Assembly (NCBI RefSeq): GCF_013410565.1 | Contig: NZ_JACCFO010000001.1 | Coordinates: 4,960,001 to 5,024,000 of the forward strand | Length of the DNA stretch: 64,000 nucleotides | From: Streptomonospora nanhaiensis | Lineage (GTDB): Bacteria; Actinomycetota; Actinomycetes; Streptosporangiales; Streptosporangiaceae | Direction: 5' to 3' | Part shown: positions 15,123-24,563 of the stretch, one piece after another | Layout of the letters: each line of letters opens with the position of its first letter | Position numbering within the stretch: position 1 is the first letter of the stretch | Translations under genes and position numbers: made by a program | Notes under the pieces: generated by a model | Seen by the model: only the letters and a program-made list of their open reading frames with translations | Told to the model about the DNA's origin: nothing | The model's database searches: none

Positions 15123-18089
15123 GTGGCGAAGGTCCGGGTATACGAACTCGCGAAGGAGTTCGGAGTGGAGAGCAAGGCTGTTCTGGCCAAGCTCAACGAG
15201 ATGGGTGAATTCGTTCGGTCGGCGTCCTCCACCATCGAGGCCCCCGTCGTGCGTCGGCTCAAGGAAGCCTTCAACAACGGCTCCGGCGACTCCCGCGGCA
15301 GCGGCGAGCGCAAGCCGCGCCCCCGCCCGCAGGCTCCTGCGGGCCCCGCCGACACCGCGAACGGCTCCGCCGCGCGCCCGTCGGCCCCCAAGCCGGGCCC
15401 CAAGCCCGGCCCCCGAAGCGATTCCGGTCAGGGCGGCGGCCAGCCCGCCGGTCCCCGGCCGGGTGCCGGCTCCACGCCGGCCAAGGCGGGCGCGCCGCGT
15501 CCGGGCCCCCGGCCCGGCCCGCGCCCGGCGGCCAAGCCCGACAACAAGCCCGGTGCCAAGCCGGGCGGGCGTCCCGAGCGCGCCGAGCGGCCTGAGCGCC
15601 CGGCGGCCGAGGGCGGCCGCTCCGCCCCGCGTCCCGGTCCGCGCCCCGCGGGCCCGCGCCCGGGCAACAACCCGTTCGCGTCCACGGCCACCGGCATGGG
15701 CGCCAAGCCCGCGCCGCGTCCCGGCCCCCGGCCCGGCGGCCCGCAGGGCGGCCAGGGCGGTGCCGGACAGGGCGGCGGTCCCGGCGGCCCCCGTCCCGGC
15801 GGCGGCGGCGAGCGCGGCGGTGCGCCGCGTCCCGGCGGCCCGCGTCCGCAGGCTCCGCGTCCCGGCGGCGGCCCCGGTGCGGGCGGTCCCCGCCCCAGCC
15901 CGGCCGGCATGGGCCCGCGTCCCGGCGGTCCCCGTCCCAGCCCCATGAACATGCCCTCCTCCCGCCCGGCTCCGGGCGGCGGCGGTGGCCGCGGCGGCCC
16001 CGGCGGCGGCCGCGGTGCCGGCGGCGGGCGTCCGGCGGGCGGCCGCGGCGGCGGCGCCCCGGCGGGTGCCGGCCCGCGTCCCGGCGGCGGCGGTGGCCGT
16101 CCCGGTGGCGGCGGCGGGTTCGCCGGCCGTCCGGGCGGCGGCGGGCGCGGTCGCGGCGGCGGCACGGCCGGCGCGTTCGGGCGCCCCGGCGGGCGTCCGG
16201 GCCGTCAGCGCAAGTCCAAGAAGCAGCGGCGCCAGGAGTTCAACGACATGCAGGCGCCGTCCTTCGGCGGCGTCAAGGTGCCCAGCGGCAACGGCCAGAC
16301 CATCCGGCTGTCCCGCGGCGCCTCGCTGTCGGACTTCGGCGACAAGATCGACGTCAACCCCGCGTCCCTGGTGCAGGTCATGCTGCACCTGGGCGAGATG
16401 GTGACCGCCACGCAGTCGCTGCCCGACGAGACCCTCCAGCTCCTCGGCGAGGAGCTGAAGTACAACGTCGAGATCGTCAGCCCCGAGGACGAGGACCGCG
16501 AACTCCTGCAGTCCTTCTCCATCGAGTTCGGCGAGGACACCGGCACCGACGAGGACCTGCGTCCCCGCCCGCCGGTGGTCACCGTCATGGGCCACGTCGA
16601 CCACGGTAAGACCCGGCTGCTCGACACCATCCGCAAGTCCAACGTGGCCGGCGGCGAGGCCGGCGGCATCACGCAGCACATCGGCGCCTACCAGGTGGCC
16701 ACCGAGGTCGACGGCGAAGAACGCAAGATCACCTTCATCGACACCCCGGGTCACGAGGCGTTCACCGCCATGCGTGCGCGCGGTGCCCAGGCCACCGACA
16801 TCGCGGTCCTGGTGGTCGCGGCCGACGACGGCGTGAAGCCGCAGACGGCCGAGGCCATCGACCACGCCAAGGCGGCCAACGTGCCGATCGTGGTGGCGGT
16901 CAACAAGATCGACGTCGAGGGCGCCGACCCCCAGCGGGTGCGCGCCCAGCTCACCGAGTACGGCGTGGTGACCGAGGAGTACGGCGGCGACGTCCAGTTC
17001 GTGGACATCTCCGCGCGGCGGGGCGACGGCATCGACCAGCTGCTCGAGGCCATCGTCCTGACCTCCGACGCCGCGCTGGACCTGCGGGCCAACCCCGACA
17101 TGGACGCCCAGGGGCTCGCGATCGAGGCCTACCTCGACCGCGGCCGCGGCTCCATGGCCACGGTGCTGGTGCAGCGGGGCACGCTCAACGTGGGCGACTC
17201 CATCGTCTGCGGCGACGCCTACGGACGCGTCCGCGCCATGCTCGACGAGCACGGCCAGAACGTCCAGAGCGCCGAGCCGTCGCGGCCGGTCCAGGTGCTG
17301 GGTCTCACCAACGTCCCCAGCGCCGGCGACAGCTTCCTGGTCGTCAAGGACGACCGGGTGGCCCGCCAGATCGCCCAGCAGCGCGAGGCGCGCGAGCGCT
17401 TCGCCCAGCAGAGCCGCTCCACCCGCCGGGTCACGATCGAGACCTGGAAAGACGCGCTGGCCGAAGGCGAGCGCAACGAGCTGCTGCTGCTCATCAAGGG
17501 TGACATGTCCGGTTCGGTCGAGGCCCTTGAGGAGTCCCTCCTCAAGATCGACGCCGGAGGCGAGGAGGTCGACATCCGCGTCATCGGGCGCGGCGTCGGC
17601 GCGATCACGCAGAACGACATCAACCTGGCCTCCTCGGCCGGTGCGATCATCATCGGGTTCAACGTGCGCCCCGAGGGCAAGAACAGCGAACTCGCCGACC
17701 GCATGGGTGTCGACATCCGCTACTACTCGGTCATCTACCAGGCGATCGACGAGGTCGAGGCCGCCGTGAAGGGGCTCCTCAAGCCCATCTTCGAGGAGGT
17801 CCAGCTCGGTTCGGCCGAGATCCGCGAGGTCTTCAAGGTCCCGCGTATCGGCAACGTCGCCGGTTCGATCGTGCGCAGCGGCACGATCCGCCGCAACTCC
17901 AAGGCGCGGCTCATCCGCGAGGGGATCGTCATCAGCGAGAACCTCACCGTGGAGTCGCTGCGGCGGTTCAAGGACGACGCCACCGAGGTCCGCGAGGGCT
18001 TCGAGTGCGGTATCGGCATCGGCTACAACGACGTCCGGATCGGCGACACGATCGAGACCTACGAGATGCGCGAGAAGCCGCGTGACTGA
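15123..18089 (+). CDS. infB: Translation initiation factor IF-2
   Basis: IF-2 is the GTPase that brings fMet-tRNA to the 30S subunit and promotes subunit joining. The 988-residue protein starts with the IF2_N domain ([29 protein letters not shown]), followed by an extended Gly/Pro/Arg-rich linker (about 55-365) typical of actinomycetes. The G domain begins near residue 482 with GHVDHGKT (G1), later DTPGHE (G3) and NKID (G4). Domains II-IV end with the fMet-tRNA-binding C-terminal barrel. The GTG at 15123 has GAGGAG with a 5-base spacer. The linker explains the local extreme GC. Confidence 0.98.
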   Translation: MAKVRVYELAKEFGVESKAVLAKLNEMGEFVRSASSTIEAPVVRRLKEAFNNGSGDSRGSGERKPRPRPQAPAGPADTANGSAARPSAPKPGPKPGPRSDSGQGGGQPAGPRPGAGSTPAKAGAPRPGPRPGPRPAAKPDNKPGAKPGGRPERAERPERPAAEGGRSAPRPGPRPAGPRPGNNPFASTATGMGAKPAPRPGPRPGGPQGGQGGAGQGGGPGGPRPGGGGERGGAPRPGGPRPQAPRPGGGPGAGGPRPSPAGMGPRPGGPRPSPMNMPSSRPAPGGGGGRGGPGGGRGAGGGRPAGGRGGGAPAGAGPRPGGGGGRPGGGGGFAGRPGGGGRGRGGGTAGAFGRPGGRPGRQRKSKKQRRQEFNDMQAPSFGGVKVPSGNGQTIRLSRGASLSDFGDKIDVNPASLVQVMLHLGEMVTATQSLPDETLQLLGEELKYNVEIVSPEDEDRELLQSFSIEFGEDTGTDEDLRPRPPVVTVMGHVDHGKTRLLDTIRKSNVAGGEAGGITQHIGAYQVATEVDGEERKITFIDTPGHEAFTAMRARGAQATDIAVLVVAADDGVKPQTAEAIDHAKAANVPIVVAVNKIDVEGADPQRVRAQLTEYGVVTEEYGGDVQFVDISARRGDGIDQLLEAIVLTSDAALDLRANPDMDAQGLAIEAYLDRGRGSMATVLVQRGTLNVGDSIVCGDAYGRVRAMLDEHGQNVQSAEPSRPVQVLGLTNVPSAGDSFLVVKDDRVARQIAQQREARERFAQQSRSTRRVTIETWKDALAEGERNELLLLIKGDMSGSVEALEESLLKIDAGGEEVDIRVIGRGVGAITQNDINLASSAGAIIIGFNVRPEGKNSELADRMGVDIRYYSVIYQAIDEVEAAVKGLLKPIFEEVQLGSAEIREVFKVPRIGNVAGSIVRSGTIRRNSKARLIREGIVISENLTVESLRRFKDDATEVREGFECGIGIGYNDVRIGDTIETYEMREKPRD

Positions 18090-18105
18090 CCCGCGCTAGA
18101 ACACC

Positions 18106-18143
18106 GGTGGCGTCCCCGGCCCCTGCGGGCGGGGGACGCCACC
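18106..18143 (+). terminator. Hairpin terminator after infB
   Basis: GGTGGCGTCCCC (18106-18117) and GGGGACGCCACC (18132-18143) form a perfect 12-bp stem with a 14-base loop, 16 bases after the infB stop. There is no U-tract. It separates infB from the DUF503-rbfA pair. Confidence 0.75.
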
Positions 18144-18240
18144 GCCTTCCACCGGTACCACCGGCCCGGCCGCTCCGTCATGCGGCCCGACGATGACATC
18201 TGAATCGCGATCCGCGGCGAGGCGCGCACGGGGTGGGCGC

Positions 18241-18537
18241 ATGTTCGTCGGGGCTCTGACCCTGGACATCCTGCTCGGCGACGTCCGCTCCCTCAAGCAG
18301 AAGCGCTCCGCCGTGCGGCCCATCGTGGCCGAGCTGCAACGCAGGTTCGGCGTCTCGGTCGCCGAGACCGGCGACCAGGACCTCTACCGCCGGTCCGAGA
18401 TCGGCGTGGCGGTCGTGTCCTCCACGGCCGCGCACTGCACCCAGGTCATGGACGCGTGCGAGCGGCTGGTCGCGGGCCGCCCCGAGATCGAGCTGCTCTC
18501 CGCGAGGCAGCGGCTCTTCAGCGCAGAGGAAGACTGA
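18241..18537 (+). CDS. DUF503 (YlxP-like) protein
   Basis: A 98-residue protein of the DUF503/YlxP family, encoded beside rbfA in many Gram-positive bacteria. The signature FVGALTLDILLGDVRSLKQKRS lies at the N-terminus; the rest forms a ferredoxin-like alpha/beta fold (VAETGDQDLYRRSEIGVAVVSS). The ATG at 18241 is the start that fits family length; upstream starts add Arg-rich residues. The stop is followed after one base by the rbfA start, so the two are co-translated. A role in ribosome or RNA metabolism is inferred from context. Confidence 0.9.
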   Translation: MFVGALTLDILLGDVRSLKQKRSAVRPIVAELQRRFGVSVAETGDQDLYRRSEIGVAVVSSTAAHCTQVMDACERLVAGRPEIELLSARQRLFSAEED

Positions 18538-18538
18538 G

Positions 18539-18994
18539 ATGGTTGACGCCGCACGTGCGCGCAAACTCGCCGACCGCATCCAGCGGATCGTGGCCGAGAT
18601 GCTGGAGCGCCGGGTCAAGGACCCGCGCCTGGGGTTCGTCACCGTGACCGACGCGCGGCTCACCAACGACCTGCGCGACGCCACGGTCTTCTACACGGTC
18701 TTCGGCACCGACGAGGAGAAGGCCGGCACCGCCGCCGCGCTGGAGAGCGCCAAGGGCATCATCCGCACCGAGGTCGGCCGGCAGACCGGGCTGCGGCACA
18801 CGCCCAGCCTGACCTTCCAGAGCGACGAGGTGCAGCAGAACGCCCAGCACATCGAGTCGCTGCTGGCCAAGGCGCGGCAGTCCGACGCCGAGGTGGCGCG
18901 GGCGGCCTCCGGCGCCACCCCGGCGGGCGAGCCCGACCCCTACAAGACCCCGCGCGAGCGCGCCGAGGACGACGAGGACGCCGACGAGGAGTAG
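18539..18994 (+). CDS. rbfA: 30S ribosome-binding factor A
   Basis: RbfA is a KH-like protein needed for 16S rRNA maturation and cold adaptation. The 151-residue protein has the conserved ADRIQRIVAEMLERRVKDPRLGFVTVTD start, VFYTVFG, and a core ending with TPSLTFQSDEVQQNAQHIESLL. The C-terminal 35 residues are an acidic tail ending EDDEDADEE, common in actinomycetes. It begins one base after the DUF503 stop. Confidence 0.96.
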   Translation: MVDAARARKLADRIQRIVAEMLERRVKDPRLGFVTVTDARLTNDLRDATVFYTVFGTDEEKAGTAAALESAKGIIRTEVGRQTGLRHTPSLTFQSDEVQQNAQHIESLLAKARQSDAEVARAASGATPAGEPDPYKTPRERAEDDEDADEE

Positions 18995-19024
18995 CCCCGC
19001 GTCGTCCCCGGTCGCGCCCGCCGC

Positions 19025-19055
19025 GGGCCGTGCCGCGCCCCGCGCGGTACGGCCC
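19025..19055 (+). terminator. Hairpin between rbfA and truB
   Basis: GGGCCGTGCCGCG and CGCGGTACGGCCC pair at 12 of 13 positions around a short loop, 30 bases after the rbfA stop. It may attenuate transcription into truB, which starts 33 bases later. Confidence 0.45.
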
Positions 19056-19087
19056 GCCCCCCACCACACGAGGAAACCCGAGCCCGC

Positions 19088-19975
19088 ATGACCGATAGCG
19101 GTGTCGTCATCGTCGACAAGCCCGCCGACTGGACCTCCCACGACGTCGTCGCCCGGACCCGGCGGCTGGCCGGCACCCGCAAGGTGGGCCACGCCGGCAC
19201 GCTCGACCCCATGGCCACCGGCGTGCTGGTGCTCGGCATCAACAAGGGCACCAAGCTTCTGGGCCACCTCACCCTCACCGAGAAGGTGTACACCGCCACG
19301 ATGCGGCTGGGCCTGACCACCAACACCGACGACGCCGAGGGCGTGCCCGGTGTGCGCACCGACGCCGCCGGTGTCGGCGACGAGGCGGTGCGCGCCGGGG
19401 CCGCCGCGCTCACCGGCACCATCCAGCAGGTGCCGCCGCAGGTCAGCGCGATCAAGGTCGACGGACGGCGCGCCTACAAGTCGGCGCGCGCCGGCGAGGA
19501 GGTCGCGCTGAAGGCGCGGCCGGTGACCGTCTCGGAGTTCGCCGTCACCGCCATCCGCCGCACGGCCGACGACGGCGGCGTGTTCGTGGACGTCGACGCC
19601 ACCGTCACCTGCTCCAGCGGCACCTACATCCGGGCTCTGGCCCGCGACCTGGGTGCCGCGCTCGGTGTGGGCGGACACCTCACGGCGCTGCGCCGCACCC
19701 GCGTGGGGCCCTACGGCCTGGACCAGGCCCGCACCCTGGAGCAGTTGGCCGAGGAGTTCACCGCCGTGCCGCTGGCCCAGGCCGTGGCGGCGGCCTTCCC
19801 GGTGCGCGTGCTCAGCGCCGAGGAGGCGCGGCGCGTGGCCCACGGCAACCGCATCCCGCCCGGCGAGCTGGGCCCCGGCCCGGTGGGGCTGTTCGCGCCC
19901 GACGGCAGCGTGGTCGCGCTCGCCGAGGACCGGCCCGGCTACAGCAAGCCGATCGTGGTCTTCGCGGGCGGCTGA
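19088..19975 (+). CDS. truB: tRNA pseudouridine-55 synthase
   Basis: TruB isomerises U55 in the T-loop of tRNAs. The 295-residue protein has the N-terminal VIVDKPADWTSHDVV and the catalytic motif GHAGTLDPMATGVL with Asp40 as nucleophile. It also has VDGRRAYKSARAGEEV and the substrate-binding CSSGTYIRALARDLG near residue 180. The C-terminal part forms the small PUA-like domain. The ATG follows GAGGAAACCCGAGCCCGC, a moderately spaced ribosome binding site. Confidence 0.97.
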   Translation: MTDSGVVIVDKPADWTSHDVVARTRRLAGTRKVGHAGTLDPMATGVLVLGINKGTKLLGHLTLTEKVYTATMRLGLTTNTDDAEGVPGVRTDAAGVGDEAVRAGAAALTGTIQQVPPQVSAIKVDGRRAYKSARAGEEVALKARPVTVSEFAVTAIRRTADDGGVFVDVDATVTCSSGTYIRALARDLGAALGVGGHLTALRRTRVGPYGLDQARTLEQLAEEFTAVPLAQAVAAAFPVRVLSAEEARRVAHGNRIPPGELGPGPVGLFAPDGSVVALAEDRPGYSKPIVVFAGG

Positions 19976-20180
19976 GCCCGCCCCGCCCGCCTGCGGGGCG
20001 CCGCCCGTCGGCGGGTTCGGCCCTGTCGTCCCCCTTCGGCCTCCCCCCGACCCCCCGGCGTGCCGTGCACCACCCGCGCCGTCGCGCCGCGCCCCGGCGC
20101 CGGGCGATACGGTGGCTGTGGCCCCGCGGCCCAGCGCCGCGCCGGGCCTTCTTCCACCCACCGCGCTCGGAGGGGAGCTG

Positions 20181-21143
20181 TTGGACGTGCGGCCGTGGCA
20201 CGGGCTGGATGAGGTGCCCCGCGACTGGGGCGGGTCGGTCGTGGCGGCCGGCGTGTTCGACGGCGTGCACCGCGGTCACCAGGCCGTCCTCGCCGCCGCC
20301 GTGGAGCGGTCCCGCGCGCTGGGCCTGCCGGTCGTGGCGGTGGTGCTGGAGCCCGGATTCGGCGGGGCCGGACCGGACGCCGCGCCCCCGGCGGTGCTCA
20401 CCCCGATCGACCGGCGCGCCGAGCTGCTGGCCGCCCTCGGCGCCGCGGCGGTGTGCGTGCTGCCGGCCTCCGCCGGGGCGGCCGCCCCCGAGCCCGCGCT
20501 GTTCGTGCGGCGCGTCCTGGTCGAGCGCCTGGGCGCGGCGGCGGTCGCGGTCGGCGACGGCGGCCTCGACCTGGGCCGCGGCGCCGCGATCGGCGCCGAG
20601 GAGCTGCGCGGGCTGGGCGAGCGCCACGGGTTCGCCGTGGACGTGGTGGCCCCGGTCGGCGGCGCCGAGCCGGTCACCTCCGAGCGCGTGCGCGCCCTGC
20701 TGGAGGCGGGCGACGCCGACGCCGCGCGGGAGGCCCTGGGGCGTCCGCACCGGGTCGAGGGGGTGGTGGTGCACGGTGCGGCGCGCGGGCGCGAGCTGCT
20801 GGGGTTCCCCACCGCCAACCTGGAGTGCCCGCCGGGCACGGCCGTGCCCGGCGACGGCGTCTACGCCGGGCGCATGCTGCTGACGGAGCCCGCGCCCGGG
20901 GCGGCCGAGACGGCGTGGCCGGCGGCGATCTCGGTGGGCACCAACCCCACGTTCGAGGGTGCGGCGCGCACGGTCGAGGGCTACGCCCTGGACCGCGACG
21001 ACCTCGACCTCTACGGCCGGCGCATGGCCATGGAGTTCACCCACCGCATCCGCGGCCAGCGCAGGTTCGCCAGTGTGGACGAGCTGATCGAGGCCATGGG
21101 CCGCGACGTGGACCGCGCGCGGGAGCTGGCGGGCGAGGGCTGA
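20181..21143 (+). CDS. ribF: RibF: riboflavin kinase with a degenerate FAD synthetase domain
   Basis: Bifunctional RibF normally makes FMN and then FAD. Here the 320-residue protein keeps the C-terminal riboflavin kinase domain: GRELLGFPTANLECP, ISVGTNPTFEG and RTVEGYALDRDDLDLYG are intact. The N-terminal adenylyltransferase part keeps GVFDGVHRGH (HxGH at 30-33) and VLTPIDRRAELLAAL. The usual FDPHP is LEPGF, the usual VGENFRFG-like motif is VGDGGLDLG, and the SS/TxR motif is TSERVRALL. FAD synthesis by this protein is therefore doubtful. A TTG start at 20181 has GGAGG with a 7-base spacer; the GTG at 20187 is the alternative. Confidence 0.88.
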   Translation: MDVRPWHGLDEVPRDWGGSVVAAGVFDGVHRGHQAVLAAAVERSRALGLPVVAVVLEPGFGGAGPDAAPPAVLTPIDRRAELLAALGAAAVCVLPASAGAAAPEPALFVRRVLVERLGAAAVAVGDGGLDLGRGAAIGAEELRGLGERHGFAVDVVAPVGGAEPVTSERVRALLEAGDADAAREALGRPHRVEGVVVHGAARGRELLGFPTANLECPPGTAVPGDGVYAGRMLLTEPAPGAAETAWPAAISVGTNPTFEGAARTVEGYALDRDDLDLYGRRMAMEFTHRIRGQRRFASVDELIEAMGRDVDRARELAGEG

Positions 21144-21462
21144 CCGCCGGCGCGGCGGGCCGCTGGGCGCCCGACGCGGGGGCCCAACCCCCGCCGTCCG
21201 CCGGTAGGGGGGACGGCGGGTGCGAACGTCCGGTAGACTGCCAGGAGCCTGTTTACGAGCCGCGCAGTGCTGCCCGCCGGACCCCGGCCGGGCGAAGGCG
21301 ACCGGGGCGCGGTACCCGCTGAGTACACGCGGGGGTTTCCTCTGGTCCGCTGAACGGTGACTGTTCGTACGCGTGGTCACCGGACCCCACCCGCGGGGCG
21401 CACACCGCCCCGAAGAGTGCGGGCATGTTGATGTCTGCGTACCGATACCGAGAAGGAGCGCC
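21144..21462 (+). promoter_or_regulatory. ribF-rpsO intergenic region with likely rpsO promoter and long leader
   Basis: After the ribF hairpin there is a good -10 hexamer TAGACT at 21234-21239; the -35 region overlaps the hairpin and is poor. This would give a leader of about 215 bases before rpsO. Such leaders often carry the S15 autoregulatory fold in other bacteria, but I could not identify one here. No coding sequence is supported in this stretch. Confidence 0.45.
21190..21220 (+). terminator. Hairpin after ribF
   Basis: CCCGCCGTCC (21190-21199) and GGACGGCGGG (21211-21220) pair perfectly around an 11-base loop, 46 bases after the ribF stop and just before the likely rpsO promoter. Confidence 0.65.
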
Positions 21463-21732
21463 GTGTCGATCGACACCGCCACCAAGCAGAAGATCATCGC
21501 CGAGTACGCCACCCAGGAGGGTGACACCGGCTCCCCCGAGGTCCAGGTCGCGCTGCTCACGCACCGCATCACCGAGCTGACCGAGCACCTCAAGACCCAC
21601 AAGCACGACCACCACAGCCGCCGCGGGCTGCTGCTGATGGTCGGCCGCCGCCGCCGCCTGCTGAAGTACATCCAGAAGCAGGACATCGAGCGCTACCGCG
21701 ACCTGATCCGGCGGCTCGGCCTGCGCCGCTAG
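21463..21732 (+). CDS. rpsO: 30S ribosomal protein S15
   Basis: S15 binds the central domain of 16S rRNA and forms an intersubunit bridge. The 89-residue protein shows [37 protein letters not shown] and the C-terminal [20 protein letters not shown], all family hallmarks. The GTG at 21463 follows AGAAGGAG with a short spacer. A strong intrinsic terminator follows, and pnp lies 390 bp downstream in the classical rpsO-pnp arrangement. Confidence 0.98.
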   Translation: MSIDTATKQKIIAEYATQEGDTGSPEVQVALLTHRITELTEHLKTHKHDHHSRRGLLLMVGRRRRLLKYIQKQDIERYRDLIRRLGLRR

Positions 21733-21746
21733 GCACACCGACCCGG

Positions 21747-21774
21747 GGGAGTGGCCACGGCCACTCCCTTTCTT
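21747..21774 (+). terminator. Intrinsic terminator after rpsO
   Basis: GGGAGTGGCC (21747-21756) and GGCCACTCCC (21759-21768) pair, realistically as a 9-bp stem with a 4-base loop, followed by TTTCTT. It is the best classical terminator in the window. In Streptomyces the rpsO-pnp intergenic hairpin is also a processing site (established knowledge); the same may hold here. Confidence 0.85.
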
Positions 21775-22122
21775 AGTAGTGTGGTGGTGACCGCCGCCGT
21801 CGTGGCCAGCGGGTATCGTCCGCAGTGTCGGCCGTGCCCCTGCCGTGCCACCGGTGGCGGCCACCCACAACCGCATAACGCACAACTGGCAACAAGCGCT
21901 CCCGCGCACCCACCGCGGCTGCCGCGTCGAGGCCGGTCCTCGGTAGTGGCCTCCGGCCCGCCCCACACGGGCGCGCCGCGGGCTTCGATCGATGGCCGGC
22001 CGTAAGCGGCCCGCGGCGCTCGCCCTTCGAGCACCGCCGGCCGCCGCGACTCGACGAACCCTCCGGGGCACGGACGCGGGGCACACCGACACACCTGTTT
22101 CCGTGTTAGTAGGAGGACGCCC
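21775..22122 (+). promoter_or_regulatory. Long pnp leader / intergenic region with a stem-loop
   Basis: There is no gene in this 348-base stretch. GCGCCGCGGGC (21973-21983) and GCCCGCGGCGC (22009-22019) form a perfect 11-bp stem with a 25-base loop, about 100 bases before pnp. It could be the autoregulatory leader stem that RNase III cleaves upstream of pnp in other bacteria (inference). GTAGGAGG is the pnp ribosome binding site. Confidence 0.45.
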
Positions 22123-24432
22123 ATGGAGGGCGCGTATTCCGCCGAGGCCGTGATCGACAACGGCGCCTTCGGCACCCGTACCATCCGCTTCGAGACCGGC
22201 CGCCTCGCCAAGCAGGCCGCCGGCTCGGCCGTCGCCTACCTCGACGGCGAGACCATGGTCCTGTCGGCGACCACGGCCTCAAAGCGGCCCAAGGAGAACC
22301 TCGACTTCTTCCCCCTGACGGTGGACGTCGAGGAGCGCATGTACGCGGCGGGCCGCATCCCCGGCTCGTTCTTCCGCCGCGAGGGGCGCCCGTCCGAGGA
22401 CGCCATCCTCACCTGCCGGCTGATCGACCGCCCGTTGCGCCCGTCCTTCAAGAGCGGCTTGCGCAACGAGATCCAGATCGTCGAGACGATCATGGCGCTG
22501 CACCCCGAGCACCTCTACGACGTCGTGGCCATCAACGCCGCCTCGATGTCCACCCAGCTCGCGGGGCTGCCCTTCTCCGGCCCCATCGGCGGCGTGCGCG
22601 TCGCGCTGATCGAGGGCCAGTGGGTCGCGTTCCCCACCCACACCGAGCTGCAGAGCGCCACGTTCGACATGGTCGTGGCCGGCCGGGTGCTGGAGGACGG
22701 CGACGTCGCGATCATGATGGTCGAGGCCGAGTCCACCGTGAACACCCTCAAGCTGGTGTCGGAGGGCGCGGTCGGCCCCAACGAGCAGTCGGTGGCCGAG
22801 GGCCTTGAGGCGGCCAAGCCGTTCATCAAGGTGCTGTGCCGGGCGCAGAGCGCCCTGGCCGAGCAGGCGGCCAAGGAGGTCGCCGAGTTCCCGATCTTCG
22901 TGGACTACGAGGACGACGCCTACGCCGCCGTCGAGTCCGCCGTGCGCGACCAGCTCGCCGAGGCGCTGACCATCGCCGACAAGCAGGAGCGCGAGTCCGA
23001 GCTGGACCGGGTCAAGACCCTGGCCGCCGAGAAGCTCGGCGAGGACTTCGAGGGCCGCGAGAAGGAGATCAGCGCGGCGTTCCGCGCGCTGAGCAAGAAG
23101 CTCATGCGCGAGCGCGTGCTGCGCGACAAGGTCCGCATCGACGGCCGCGGCCCCAAGGACATCCGCCAGCTCAGCGCCGAGGTCGGCGTGCTGCCGCGGG
23201 TGCACGGCTCGGCCCTGTTCGAGCGCGGCGAGACCCAGATCCTGGGTGTCACCACGCTGAACATGCTGCGCATGGAGCAGATGGTCGACACGCTCAACCC
23301 CGAGCGGACCAAGCGCTACATGCACAACTACAACTTCCCGCCGTACTCCACCGGCGAGACCGGGCGCGTGGGCTCGCCCAAGCGCCGCGAGATCGGCCAC
23401 GGCGCGCTCGCCGAGCGGGCGCTGCTGCCGGTGCTGCCCTCGCGCGAGGAGTTTCCCTACGCCATCCGCCAGGTCTCCGAGGCCATCGGCTCCAACGGCT
23501 CCACCTCGATGGGGTCGGTCTGCGCCTCGACGATGTCGCTGATGCAGGCCGGCGTGCCGCTGAAGGACATGGTCTCGGGCATCGCCATGGGCATGGTCAG
23601 CGAGGGCGACGAGTACGTCACCCTCACCGACATCCTCGGCGCCGAGGACGCCTTCGGCGACATGGACTTCAAGGTGGCCGGCACCCGCGAGCTGATCACC
23701 GCGCTGCAGCTCGACACCAAGCTCGACGGCATCCCCGCCTCGCAGCTGGCGCAGGCGCTGCAGCAGGCGCGCGGCGCCCGCCTGGCCATCCTGGACGTCA
23801 TGCAGGAGGCCATCGAGCGCCCGGCCGAGATGAGCCCGCACGCGCCGCGCATCCTCACCGTCAAGGTCCCGGTCGACAAGATCGGCGAGGTCATCGGCCC
23901 CAAGGGCAAGATGATCAACTCGATCCAGGACGAGACCGGCGCCGACATCACGATCGAGGACGACGGCACCATCTACATCGGTGCCACCGACGGCCCCTCC
24001 GCCGAGGCCGCGCGCGACACCATCAACAGCATCGCCAACCCGACCATGCCGGAGGTCGGCGACCGCTACCTGGGCACGGTCGTCAAGACCACCGCCTTCG
24101 GGGCGTTCGTCTCCCTGCTGCCGGGCAAGGACGGCCTGCTGCACATCTCGCAGATCCGCAAGCTGCACGGCGGCAAGCGGATCGAGAACCTGGACGACGT
24201 CATCAGCATCGGCGAGAAGATCCAGGTCGAGATCCGCGAGATCGACGACCGCGGCAAGCTGTCGCTGGTGCCGGTCGAGGTGGTCGAGGCCGAGGCCGCG
24301 GCGTCCAACGGCGCCGAGCCCGCGGCCGGCGACTCCGCTCCGGCGGCCGAGCCCGCCGAGGACGCCCCGGCCGAGGGCGGCGGCGAGCAGCGCCGCCGGC
24401 GGCGCACCCGCAGCCGCAGCGAGAACACCTGA
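22123..24432 (+). CDS. pnp: Polyribonucleotide nucleotidyltransferase (PNPase)
   Basis: PNPase degrades RNA phosphorolytically from the 3' end and can add 3' tails; in actinomycetes it is the main tailing enzyme. The 769-residue protein has two RNase PH domains (first from [30 protein letters not shown]; second with [15 protein letters not shown] and the catalytic-site segment [10 protein letters not shown]). These are followed by a KH domain ([22 protein letters not shown], near 588) and an S1 domain ([28 protein letters not shown], near 650). The C-terminus is an Ala/Glu stretch ending in a basic [10 protein letters not shown]-like tail. The ATG follows TAGGAGGACGCCC. Confidence 0.98.
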   Translation: MEGAYSAEAVIDNGAFGTRTIRFETGRLAKQAAGSAVAYLDGETMVLSATTASKRPKENLDFFPLTVDVEERMYAAGRIPGSFFRREGRPSEDAILTCRLIDRPLRPSFKSGLRNEIQIVETIMALHPEHLYDVVAINAASMSTQLAGLPFSGPIGGVRVALIEGQWVAFPTHTELQSATFDMVVAGRVLEDGDVAIMMVEAESTVNTLKLVSEGAVGPNEQSVAEGLEAAKPFIKVLCRAQSALAEQAAKEVAEFPIFVDYEDDAYAAVESAVRDQLAEALTIADKQERESELDRVKTLAAEKLGEDFEGREKEISAAFRALSKKLMRERVLRDKVRIDGRGPKDIRQLSAEVGVLPRVHGSALFERGETQILGVTTLNMLRMEQMVDTLNPERTKRYMHNYNFPPYSTGETGRVGSPKRREIGHGALAERALLPVLPSREEFPYAIRQVSEAIGSNGSTSMGSVCASTMSLMQAGVPLKDMVSGIAMGMVSEGDEYVTLTDILGAEDAFGDMDFKVAGTRELITALQLDTKLDGIPASQLAQALQQARGARLAILDVMQEAIERPAEMSPHAPRILTVKVPVDKIGEVIGPKGKMINSIQDETGADITIEDDGTIYIGATDGPSAEAARDTINSIANPTMPEVGDRYLGTVVKTTAFGAFVSLLPGKDGLLHISQIRKLHGGKRIENLDDVISIGEKIQVEIREIDDRGKLSLVPVEVVEAEAAASNGAEPAAGDSAPAAEPAEDAPAEGGGEQRRRRRTRSRSENT

Positions 24433-24450
24433 TCCGCGCCTATGATCGGT

Positions 24451-24484
24451 GGGGCGGTCGCACCCGGCAGGGTGCGACCGCCCC
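24451..24484 (+). terminator. Perfect 15-bp hairpin after pnp
   Basis: GGGGCGGTCGCACCC (24451-24465) and GGGTGCGACCGCCCC (24470-24484) pair perfectly around GGCA, 18 bases after the pnp stop and followed by GCGTCGTTTCC. It should terminate the pnp transcript strongly. Confidence 0.85.
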
Positions 24485-24563
24485 GCGTCGTTTCCCCGCG
24501 CCGCCCGCCGCCGGGCCGCGGGCGGCGGCGCCCGACCGTGGCGCGCAACCGAGGAAGGCCCGT

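Noticed and set aside
15290-16210. Gly/Pro-rich repetitive stretch in infB as a separate repeat element
   Set aside because: It is the normal extended linker of actinobacterial IF-2, in frame with both conserved ends.
24441-24446. TATGAT after pnp as a -10 for the M16 protease gene
   Set aside because: No suitable -35, and it lies before a perfect 15-bp terminator that would stop the transcript.
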